From Gammaproteobacteria bacterium (GTDB taxonomy: Bacteria; Pseudomonadota; Gammaproteobacteria; PS1; Pseudothioglobaceae): DNA of 32,735 nt. A program made the translations under genes and the position numbers. The stretch spans positions 1-32,735 of the forward strand of contig JASLYC010000034.1 in assembly GCA_030739975.1 (NCBI GenBank), read 5' to 3'. Positions within the stretch are counted from its first letter, which is position 1; each line of letters opens with the position of its first letter. A model generated the notes under the pieces. The model had not been told where the DNA came from and did no database searches. It worked only from the letters and a program-made list of their open reading frames with translations. Below are positions 23,392 to 30,560 of this stretch, piece after piece.

Positions 23392-24663
23392 TTATAAAGG
23401 ACTAAAGGCCCCCTTAAGAGCAAAGAAAAATAAAATAGACATTAGCGCTCCTGCGGGCAATGTAACTATCCAAGATAAAAAGATCTTATTTATAACTCTG
23501 GTATCAAGTGCCGCCATACCTCGAGCCAAACCAACACCTAAAACTGCTCCAACCAATACCTGAGTAGTAGAAACCGGAAGTCCAGTTCCTGATGAAATTA
23601 CAACAGTAGACGCTGCAGCTAAAGTTGCTGCAAAACCGCGAGAAGGAGTCAATTGGGTTATACCTGTTCCAACAGTAGCTATAACCTTATGTCCATATGT
23701 AACTAAACCAAATACAATGCCTGCACCGCCAATCAGAAGGATCCATATAGGTAACGCACTTTTTGAACCAATGATTCCGCCACTATCTATAACCGCATAG
23801 ATAGCTGCAAGTGGTCCAATTGCATTTGCAACATCATTTGAACCGTGCGCGAAAGCCATCGCTGCAGCAGTTATTACCATAAGCACACTAAAGACTCTCT
23901 CCATTGAGGTAAAGTAGAAGTCTTCGTTTTCGTCTGGGTCAACATGAATCCTTCTAATAATTACTGTGCCTACGGCTGCAACCACTACGCCAAAACCTAT
24001 AGCTAGATAGTAACTTGTGTCAGTATCAAAACTTAAGCCAATATGTTTAAGCCCTTTGAATATAGTGACTAAAGAAATAACAAAGCCAACTAAAAACATA
24101 TAGTAAGGCACGTATTTTTTGGCATTATCAAATGGATTCGAAGTATCAATAATTAGATTTTGCAAGCTTCTAAACAAAAGAAATGCTATAGTGCCTGCAA
24201 CTATTGGCGAAACAATCCAGCTCATGGCAATATTGCCTACCTTATCCCATGCAACTGCATCAACCCCAACCCCAACAGCTCCAAACCCTACTATTGCACC
24301 TACTATTGAATGAGTTGTAGATACTGGCCAACCTAATGATGAGGCTATAAGAAGCCAGAATCCGGCTGCCAACAGGGAAGCCAACATCCCATAAACTAAA
24401 AGTTGCGGATTTTCACTAAATAAAGCAGCATCAAGAATACCTTTTCGGATAGTTGCGGTTACTTCACCTCCTGCCAATAAAGCACCGGAAAATTCAAAAA
24501 TAATTGCTATTATTATTGCTTGTTTAACAGTGATTGCTTTAGATCCAACAGATGTACCCATTGCATTGGCAACATCATTTGCGCCAACACCCCACGCCAT
24601 AAACAGTCCAAATAAAAGTGCTAAAGTTAATAATAAATCACCATGATTCAAAATAATATCCAT
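23392..24663 (-). CDS. pitA: PiT-family low-affinity inorganic phosphate transporter
   Basis: The 423-residue membrane protein has about ten to eleven hydrophobic segments and the two inverted signature repeats of the PiT (PF01384) family: 'WGVGANDVANAMGTSVGSKA' near the N-terminus and 'FAHGSNDVANAIGPLAAI' in the second half. It brings metal-phosphate in by proton symport. A strong AAGGAG Shine-Dalgarno precedes it, 9 bp after the DUF47 gene, the usual PiT partner. Phosphate from nucleotide breakdown would be a natural substrate, though PiT is a general housekeeping transporter. Confidence 0.92.
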   Translation of the reverse strand: MDIILNHGDLLLTLALLFGLFMAWGVGANDVANAMGTSVGSKAITVKQAIIIAIIFEFSGALLAGGEVTATIRKGILDAALFSENPQLLVYGMLASLLAAGFWLLIASSLGWPVSTTHSIVGAIVGFGAVGVGVDAVAWDKVGNIAMSWIVSPIVAGTIAFLLFRSLQNLIIDTSNPFDNAKKYVPYYMFLVGFVISLVTIFKGLKHIGLSFDTDTSYYLAIGFGVVVAAVGTVIIRRIHVDPDENEDFYFTSMERVFSVLMVITAAAMAFAHGSNDVANAIGPLAAIYAVIDSGGIIGSKSALPIWILLIGGAGIVFGLVTYGHKVIATVGTGITQLTPSRGFAATLAAASTVVISSGTGLPVSTTQVLVGAVLGVGLARGMAALDTRVINKIFLSWIVTLPAGALMSILFFFALKGAFSPL

Positions 24664-24672
24664 AACAACTCC

Positions 24673-25350
24673 TTATTTAGCAAGCAATACTTCAAGCCTT
24701 GAACCGACTTTCTGTGCTGCATCTGCCAATTCACCCAACCACTCAATAGCACGGTAATAAAAAACAACATCTATAGGTGGTAAGTTTGACTCTAAAGGGA
24801 ATAACTTTGAACGGATCTTGTGCTGAAGAGAGTCAGTTTTACTTTCTAAATTATTTATTTCCTTAATTATATTGCTAACTATTTTGCGCTCACGGTCGCC
24901 AAAAGCAGTCTCTAATAATTCGTCTAGCTCATTAATAGCTTCCAGGGCCTTGGATGAAGTTTTTATACATAACTTTGTAAGCTCAACTACATCTTCAGAA
25001 ATTTCTTTTGGGAATTTCATTTTTCTGTTACACATCAGTCCTGAAACGTCTTTAGAGATATTGGCAATAGAATCCTGAATCAATAATAGGTCTAACAAGT
25101 CTCTCCTTGAGAATGGCATCATGAATGTTGATGGCAGCCCTAACCTTAGCTTCTTCTTAAGAACGTCTGCCTCATGCTCGTTTTTACTTATGCTAGTTCT
25201 TATTTTTTCACCTGTATCCCAATCCTGGTTTTGCATTGCAATCATAATCTCATTTAACTGCTCTATACAGGAATGAGCTCTGGTCATGTGTTGCTGTAAC
25301 GGTCTGATAGGTGACTTACCAAACAGACCATCAATAATGCTTTTTGCCAT
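24673..25350 (-). CDS. DUF47 (TIGR00153) PhoU-like partner of the PiT transporter
   Basis: The 225-residue, helix-rich cytoplasmic protein reads like the TIGR00153/DUF47 family: 'SIIDGLFGKSPIRPLQQHM', 'LPSTFMMPFSRRDLLDLL', 'QDSIANISKDVSGL' and 'AIEWLGELADAAQKVGSRLE'. These proteins are distantly related to PhoU and are encoded directly upstream of PiT genes, where they probably control transporter activity. The start has a GGGGAG Shine-Dalgarno. It is the first gene of a two-gene operon divergent from accA. Confidence 0.88.
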   Translation of the reverse strand: MAKSIIDGLFGKSPIRPLQQHMTRAHSCIEQLNEIMIAMQNQDWDTGEKIRTSISKNEHEADVLKKKLRLGLPSTFMMPFSRRDLLDLLLIQDSIANISKDVSGLMCNRKMKFPKEISEDVVELTKLCIKTSSKALEAINELDELLETAFGDRERKIVSNIIKEINNLESKTDSLQHKIRSKLFPLESNLPPIDVVFYYRAIEWLGELADAAQKVGSRLEVLLAK

Positions 25351-25402
25351 GTTATTCTCCCCTTCTTTTCTTTATATTTTTTGCTATTTTGAAATACGAA
25401 TT

Positions 25403-25427
25403 ATCAATAAAAGTCAACAAACGTCAA
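25403..25427 (-). repeat. Three TTGAY elements at 10-bp intervals upstream of DUF47-pit
   Basis: Read on the minus strand the sequence is TTGACGTTTG, TTGACTTTTA, then TTGATAATTC: three direct repeats one helical turn apart, about 55-75 bp before the DUF47 ATG. They could be binding sites for a regulator, or -35 elements. Confidence 0.4.
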
Positions 25428-25627
25428 TATATTTTTGAAAAAAATTAAGTATTAATTTATATCTTGTAACCATAACAACCAAACGTTAGCGTGTTATATT
25501 AGTTTCAATAAATTATAAATTAGTTAGATATATTTATTTATAAATATCATAACAAAATGAATACAAAGCAACATCCCAATCCAAATATAATCTAGCTCAG
25601 AAACTCAACAGAGTAATTTAACCTATC

Positions 25628-25636
25628 TGCTATAAT
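25628..25636 (+). promoter_or_regulatory. Extended -10 promoter element for accA
   Basis: TGC-TATAAT is a perfect extended -10 (TG at 25628-25629, TATAAT at 25631-25636). No convincing -35 lies 17 bp upstream, as is usual for extended -10 promoters. Transcription would start near 25643, leaving a leader of about 28 nt before the accA ATG. Confidence 0.6.
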
Positions 25637-25670
25637 CCGTCCCTATGTTATTTAATAATTTATTAGTTGT

Positions 25671-26621
25671 ATGAATTTAGACTATCTCGATTTTGAACAG
25701 CCAATTGCAGAGTTAGAAGGAAAGATACAAGCTCTGAGCAATATAAACGACAAGGTAGATGTTGCTAAAGAGATGGAGGCGCTAAAATCTAAAAGCAACA
25801 TACTAACTAGAAAGATTTTCTCTTCATTGTCAGACTGGCAAATATCACAAATTGCTAGACACCCAAAAAGATTGTGTACTCTTGACTATGTTGATGCTAT
25901 TTTTGATGACTTTATCGAACTACATGGGGACCGTGCATTTGCAGATGATCATGCTATTATTGGAGGATTGGCGCAAATAGAAGACAAATCTGTAATGTTT
26001 ATTGGGCAACAAAAAGGCACTACCACCAGAGAAAAACTAAAGTATAACTTCGGTATGCCTAGGCCAGAAGGGTACCGTAAAGCTTTGCGTTTAATGAAAT
26101 TAGCAGAAAAATTCTCTGTCCCAATTATCACATTCATAGATACACCTGGAGCTTACCCAGGTATCGGTGCAGAGGAGCGTGGCCAAAGTGAAGCTATAGC
26201 AAGGAATCTTTATGAAATGTCTACACTCTCTACGCCAATTATTTCTGTAGTTATTGGTGAAGGTGGATCTGGCGGCGCATTGGCGATTGGAGTAGCAGAT
26301 ATTATGTTAATGTTCGAATATAGCATTTATTCTGTAATATCTCCAGAGGGTTGCGCCTCAATACTATACAAAGATGCTGCAAAAGCTGATATTGCTGCGG
26401 AATCACTAAAATTAACCAGTTCTCAATTGAAGAAACTTGGGCTAATAGATTCGGTAATTAAAGAGCCATTGGGTGGTATCCATCGCGACCCAGAAAAGGC
26501 CAAGCAATTACTAAAAAATACTTTGAAGTTAAAGCTGCAAGATGCAACTTCAATTCCAATAAACCAACTACTTAAAGAAAGACAAGAAAAGCTATTAGGG
26601 TTTGGTAAATATAAAGTCTAA
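25671..26621 (+). CDS. accA: Acetyl-CoA carboxylase carboxyltransferase subunit alpha
   Basis: The 316-residue subunit transfers the carboxyl group from biotin-BCCP to acetyl-CoA, making malonyl-CoA for fatty acid synthesis with AccD. It tracks E. coli AccA along its whole length: '[14 protein letters not shown]' at the start, '[12 protein letters not shown]', '[14 protein letters not shown]', '[19 protein letters not shown]', '[15 protein letters not shown]' and '[12 protein letters not shown]'. The start matches the family though it has little Shine-Dalgarno sequence. It overlaps tilS, as in many gammaproteobacteria where the two are adjacent. Confidence 0.96.
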   Translation: MNLDYLDFEQPIAELEGKIQALSNINDKVDVAKEMEALKSKSNILTRKIFSSLSDWQISQIARHPKRLCTLDYVDAIFDDFIELHGDRAFADDHAIIGGLAQIEDKSVMFIGQQKGTTTREKLKYNFGMPRPEGYRKALRLMKLAEKFSVPIITFIDTPGAYPGIGAEERGQSEAIARNLYEMSTLSTPIISVVIGEGGSGGALAIGVADIMLMFEYSIYSVISPEGCASILYKDAAKADIAAESLKLTSSQLKKLGLIDSVIKEPLGGIHRDPEKAKQLLKNTLKLKLQDATSIPINQLLKERQEKLLGFGKYKV

Positions 26622-27768
26622 AAAACTTCTTAATGAAAACAGAAGTATCGTTGTTGCACTCAGTGGCGGTATAGATTCCGTTGTACTGCTTCATTATTTA
26701 CATAATAACTTTGAAAATAAAATAAGGGCTGCTCATTGCAATCACCACCTTTCTGTGCACTGTAATGAGTGGGATAAATTTTGTTCAGAGTTATGTAAAT
26801 CAATGGATATTGAATATATTAGCATTGATATCTTTCTGGATAATGCATCTAATTTAGAGGAAATAGCACGTAAAAAGCGATATAAATCGCTATCTTCTGT
26901 TTTACAACAAAATGAAATACTTTGTACTGCACATCACATGGATGACCAAGCTGAGACCATTTTATTACAGCTATTAAGAGGGAGTGGCGTTGCCGGATTG
27001 TCTTCAATGCCGATAGAAAAAAAACTTGGTAAAGGTTTGCTGTTAAGACCTTTTATTGATGTGCCCAAATCTCAAATTATAAATTACGCTGCCAAACACA
27101 AACTACAATGGATTGAAGATGATAGTAATCTAGATAAAAGTATTAGGAGAAACTTTTTACGATTAGAGGTTATCCCAAAGCTTTCAAAGATTTATAGTGA
27201 ACTATCAACATCTTTAAGTAGGAGTGCTAGACATCAATCTCAAGCATTAAAATTAATTGAAGATTTGGCATTGATTGATATCAATAAAAAACAGCTTATA
27301 GATAATGATAAACGTTTAGACATTGGCAAGATTTCTGAGCTTGAAGATTACAGAATTATCAATATTATTAGGTACCATTTAAGGTCAATTGACTTTATGG
27401 CACCATCTGAAAAAATAATGGAGCAAATAATGGGGTTGCTTTTGGCAAAAGAAGATGCAAAACCTCTTGTATGTTGGGGCTCATTTGAAGTTAGACGCTA
27501 TAAAAATCAACTATATTTTATTGATTCTAGCAAAGAACAAGTCAATAATTCATGTCCTTTTTATGAAAAACTCAAAGATTTACCAAACTTTTCTATAAGG
27601 TACAGACATGAAGGTCAAAGAATAAAATTTCACAATAAGTCGCACTCTCAATCACTAAAGAAGATTTTTCAGGAAGCTAACATTCCGCCATGGGAAAGAG
27701 ACAACATAAGAATGTACTATATTAATAACGAGCTAAAAGCTATAGAGAGAATTGGAGAGGTTTCGTAA
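26602..27768 (+). CDS. tilS: tRNA(Ile)-lysidine synthase
   Basis: TilS converts the anticodon wobble cytidine of the minor isoleucine tRNA to lysidine, so that it reads AUA codons. The N-terminal PP-loop ATPase motif SGGIDS (about residues 21-26) is followed by 'AAHCNHHLS', '[21 protein letters not shown]' and '[11 protein letters not shown]', all typical. The start is TTG at 26602, inside the accA 3' end (20-bp overlap). An in-frame stop lies 2 codons upstream and no in-frame ATG occurs before the PP-loop, so TTG is the best choice. At 388 residues it is shorter than E. coli TilS (432), mainly in the C-terminal part. Confidence 0.9.
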   Translation: MVNIKSKKLLNENRSIVVALSGGIDSVVLLHYLHNNFENKIRAAHCNHHLSVHCNEWDKFCSELCKSMDIEYISIDIFLDNASNLEEIARKKRYKSLSSVLQQNEILCTAHHMDDQAETILLQLLRGSGVAGLSSMPIEKKLGKGLLLRPFIDVPKSQIINYAAKHKLQWIEDDSNLDKSIRRNFLRLEVIPKLSKIYSELSTSLSRSARHQSQALKLIEDLALIDINKKQLIDNDKRLDIGKISELEDYRIINIIRYHLRSIDFMAPSEKIMEQIMGLLLAKEDAKPLVCWGSFEVRRYKNQLYFIDSSKEQVNNSCPFYEKLKDLPNFSIRYRHEGQRIKFHNKSHSQSLKKIFQEANIPPWERDNIRMYYINNELKAIERIGEVS

Positions 27769-27782
27769 CTACCTTTATAATT

Positions 27783-28736
27783 TTATCCAACATTCTTTTT
27801 TGCAAGAATTGCAGCACCCAAATCCTCAATCGATGTGCCAACAGATTTAAATACTGTAATTGCTTCGTTAGGCTTTACCAACTGTATTCTACCTTTATGC
27901 TTTCCAGAACATAGCTCTGATAACTCTGCAACAATATCGTTAGCAGAAATAGCTCCGTCACTAATCGGTATTGTTATATCTCCAGTTTCATTCAACGCAC
28001 CACATCTTGTATCAACAAACAGATCACATATTTGCATTGTTGTATTGTCAGTTTCGCGCATTTTAGGAGTAAAACTGCCTACCAAGTCAAGATGAACTCC
28101 TGGTTGCAGCCATTCTCCCTTAATAATTGGTTCGGTTGACATGGTTGCACAACTTATTAGGTCTACATGTTGTGCTATTTTTTGTAAGTCCCCTTTAAAA
28201 CAAGCTTTTGCGTTAACACCTTCATCTCTTAGTTCGTATACTAATTTATCTGTGGATTCTTTACTTCTTCCCCAAACATAAACGACTTCAATTGGTCTTA
28301 CTTGCAGATGTGCAGGAATTAAATAACGCGCCATACGCCCAGTACCTACCATTAGCATTGTGTTGCAGTCATCTCTGGAAAGGTACCTAGAGGCAAGTGC
28401 AGATGCAGCTGCGGTCCTTCTTGAGGTAAGCTCACTCCCGTCAAGTTGCAAAAGCAATTGCCCTGTCTTAGCGCTGCTTAATAGATAGTGCCCTGTCAAA
28501 CCAGCCAGTCCATGCCTATTATTTCCAGGAAAAACATTAACAATTTTGACTCCTGAGAAGGTTCCCTCAATCCATGCTGGCATTAACAGTAAAGTTGCGT
28601 CTTCCTCTCCAGGAACTTTCAAGGTGTGATGGTGTCTAAGAGGTGAATTTACTTGCTGAAGGAAAATGTTATCAATTGCCTCAATTAGTTCTAACCATGG
28701 AAGCGCTTCTGCAGTTTCTTTCTTGTCTAATATCAT
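27783..28736 (-). CDS. Ornithine cyclodeaminase/mu-crystallin family NAD(P)-binding protein
   Basis: The 317-residue protein has the family's N-terminal substrate domain ('TLLLMPAWIEGTFSGVKIVNVFP', 'ELTSRRTAAASALASRYL') and a Rossmann part with 'MLMVGTGRMARYLIPAHL' (about 128-145) and 'VYVWGRSKESTDKL'. Members include ornithine cyclodeaminase, alanine dehydrogenase, ketimine and pyrroline-2-carboxylate reductases and iminosuccinate reductase (BhcD), and sequence alone does not choose among them. It is divergent from the MttB/DMGDH-like pair, so an imine or amino acid linked to methylated-amine breakdown is a fair guess. It converges with tilS at a distance of 14 bp. Confidence 0.83.
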   Translation of the reverse strand: MILDKKETAEALPWLELIEAIDNIFLQQVNSPLRHHHTLKVPGEEDATLLLMPAWIEGTFSGVKIVNVFPGNNRHGLAGLTGHYLLSSAKTGQLLLQLDGSELTSRRTAAASALASRYLSRDDCNTMLMVGTGRMARYLIPAHLQVRPIEVVYVWGRSKESTDKLVYELRDEGVNAKACFKGDLQKIAQHVDLISCATMSTEPIIKGEWLQPGVHLDLVGSFTPKMRETDNTTMQICDLFVDTRCGALNETGDITIPISDGAISANDIVAELSELCSGKHKGRIQLVKPNEAITVFKSVGTSIEDLGAAILAKKNVG

Positions 28737-28992
28737 TCTAAATTATATTTATCTGTCAATGCAACCCTATTGCATAAAATATATATATGAAAACTAATAT
28801 TCTACTTATGTTTTCTTTTCTAAATGTTATTTTATTATGTATACACTGGAATGAATATTCAATTCATATTGTGACAGATTAATTAAAAATTGACACGAAA
28901 AATATTTGTTTAATTTTTAAATATATTACAAACAAAAGTTGATTTATAATAAAAAAAATTAAGCGTTGTTCTTTTTATATTGAGGAGTAAGA
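28737..28992. other. 256-bp divergent regulatory region upstream of the MttB-like gene
   Basis: No gene is supported here. It is very AT-rich. A perfect -35-like TTGACA (28890-28895) and a TATAAT (28945-28950) are present but 49 bp apart, so they do not form one promoter. TGAATATTCA, a 10-bp palindrome, lies near 28853-28862. A strong GAGGAG Shine-Dalgarno precedes the MttB start. Confidence 0.45.
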
Positions 28993-30555
28993 ATGGCACG
29001 AAGAAAATCTGGTGGGAGAGAGGCAAGGATAGCTTTGCGTTCAGCCCCCCTTGCCAAAAACGAAAAGCCCGTACTTCCTGGAGAAGTAGGTGGTAGATAT
29101 AAGCCCCTTAATGATAAGCAGGTTAAGTCAATTGAGGAGAATGTTTTTCGTATTCTTGAAGAAATTGGCTTTAATGATGCTACTCCACATTGTATTGAAA
29201 CTTGTGTAGAGTTTGGTGCCATTATGGGCAATGATGGAAGGCTAAGAATGCCTCGAGATGTTGTAAGAAATGCTATGGAGTTAGCTCAACGCAACTTAAC
29301 CCTTCATGGGCAATCACCAGAGTATGATTTGGATTTGTCTGGCTCCAAAGTACATTTCTCAACTGCTGGTGCAGCAGTACTTATTGCAGACCCGGAGAAT
29401 AATGAATATCGAGAATCACTTAGCAAAGATCTTTATGATATGGCAAGAATCACAAGTAAATGTGAGCACATTCATATGTTCCAAAGGACCTGTGTTCTTA
29501 GAGATATAAGTGACCCACGGGACTTAGACTTAAACTCAATTTACTGTTCAGTAATGGGGACAAAGAAACATATAGGGACAAGTTTTACTGAGGCTAATCA
29601 CGTAACAGATGGACTTGAAATGTTACATATCATTGCCGGAAGTGAGAAAAAATGGCGCCAACGACCTTTTGTCAGTATGAGTAACTGTTTTGTTGTTCCG
29701 CCAATGAAGTTTGCTCAAGAATCACTAGAATGTCTTAGGGTTGGTGTCGAGGGTGGCATGCCTGTTTTATTGCTTTCAGCTGCACAGGCAGGTGCAACTG
29801 CGCCTCCACTCCTTCCAGGTGTTGTATCTCAAGCTTGGGCTGAATGTCTTGGTGGTTTAGTATATGTAAACGCCATCAAGCCTGGAGCACCAACAATTAT
29901 GGGTACCTGGCCATTTGTTTCAGATTTGCGCACAGGCTCAATGTGTGGCGGTTCACCTGAGCAAGGCTTGATTTCAGCCGCATGTGCACAGATGGGTAAT
30001 TATTTTGACCTGCCAACTGGAACTGCTGCAGGAATGACAGATGCAAAATTCCCTGACTTTCAGGCAGGCACTGAGAGAGCTTCAACTCATGTAGCAACTG
30101 CTATGGCAGGGGCTAATATAATTTATGAATCTGCAGGAATGTATGCAAGTCTACTTGGTGCCTGCCCAGAAAGCTTGATTATTGACAACGACTTTTTAGG
30201 TGCATCACTTAGAATGACAAAAGGTTTTAGTGATGATAGTGAAGAGTCTTTATGCTTTGATGCTATAAGTGATGTATGTTTAAATAACTTAGGTCACTAC
30301 CTTGGTTCTAAAGAAACTATACAAGTTATGCAGAGTGAGTACATCTACCCTGAATTGAGTGACCGAGATAGCCCGAATGACTGGAAAGACAAGGGAAAAC
30401 CAGTACTACTTGATAAAGCAATAATGCAAAAAAATACAATACTTTCAAGTTATTTTCCTGACCATATAAACGACAATGTTGATAGGCTTATAAGAAATAA
30501 ATATAACATCTCATTAAGTAGATCTGCCGTAGGTAGAGAACCGTTTAATAACTAA
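28993..30555 (+). CDS. MttB-superfamily (trimethylamine methyltransferase-like) protein, non-pyrrolysine
   Basis: The 520-residue protein begins 'MARRKSGGREARIALRSAPL' and contains 'GGRYKPLNDKQVKSIEENVF', 'FSTAGAAVLIADPENNEYR', 'CGGSPEQGLISAACAQM' and 'TAAGMTDAKFPDFQAGTER', all typical of the COG5598 family. Archaeal MttB needs an in-frame amber codon for pyrrolysine. Here the frame is open throughout, so it is a non-Pyl homologue. Characterised non-Pyl members demethylate glycine betaine (MtgB), proline betaine or carnitine to a corrinoid protein. Its gene lies 5 bp before a dimethylglycine-dehydrogenase-like gene, which favours glycine betaine or a similar quaternary amine. A clear GAGGAG Shine-Dalgarno supports the start. 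No corrinoid protein gene is in view. Confidence 0.87.
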   Translation: MARRKSGGREARIALRSAPLAKNEKPVLPGEVGGRYKPLNDKQVKSIEENVFRILEEIGFNDATPHCIETCVEFGAIMGNDGRLRMPRDVVRNAMELAQRNLTLHGQSPEYDLDLSGSKVHFSTAGAAVLIADPENNEYRESLSKDLYDMARITSKCEHIHMFQRTCVLRDISDPRDLDLNSIYCSVMGTKKHIGTSFTEANHVTDGLEMLHIIAGSEKKWRQRPFVSMSNCFVVPPMKFAQESLECLRVGVEGGMPVLLLSAAQAGATAPPLLPGVVSQAWAECLGGLVYVNAIKPGAPTIMGTWPFVSDLRTGSMCGGSPEQGLISAACAQMGNYFDLPTGTAAGMTDAKFPDFQAGTERASTHVATAMAGANIIYESAGMYASLLGACPESLIIDNDFLGASLRMTKGFSDDSEESLCFDAISDVCLNNLGHYLGSKETIQVMQSEYIYPELSDRDSPNDWKDKGKPVLLDKAIMQKNTILSSYFPDHINDNVDRLIRNKYNISLSRSAVGREPFNN

Positions 30556-30560
30556 ACAAG

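Larger units (their letters stand above)
25351..25670. other. 320-bp AT-rich divergent promoter region between DUF47-pit and accA
   Basis: No protein or RNA gene is supported here. It holds three 10-bp-spaced TTGAC/T elements read on the minus strand (25403-25427) on the DUF47 side, and an extended -10 on the accA side. No good Pho box is seen. Confidence 0.5.

Noticed and set aside
25351-25670. A classic Pho box upstream of DUF47-pit
   Set aside because: No CTGTCAT-type repeats with 11-bp spacing are present. The TTGAY repeats have 10-bp spacing and a different sequence.
28751-28879. ATCTGTCA (28751-28758) and TGACAGAT (28872-28879), an 8-bp inverted repeat in the divergent region before the MttB-like gene
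   Set aside because: The arms are about 113 bp apart, and one such 8-bp match is roughly expected by chance in a 256-bp region.
28890-28950. TTGACA and TATAAT as one promoter for the MttB-like gene
   Set aside because: They are 49 bp apart instead of about 17. Each may be fortuitous or belong to a different promoter with a weak partner.
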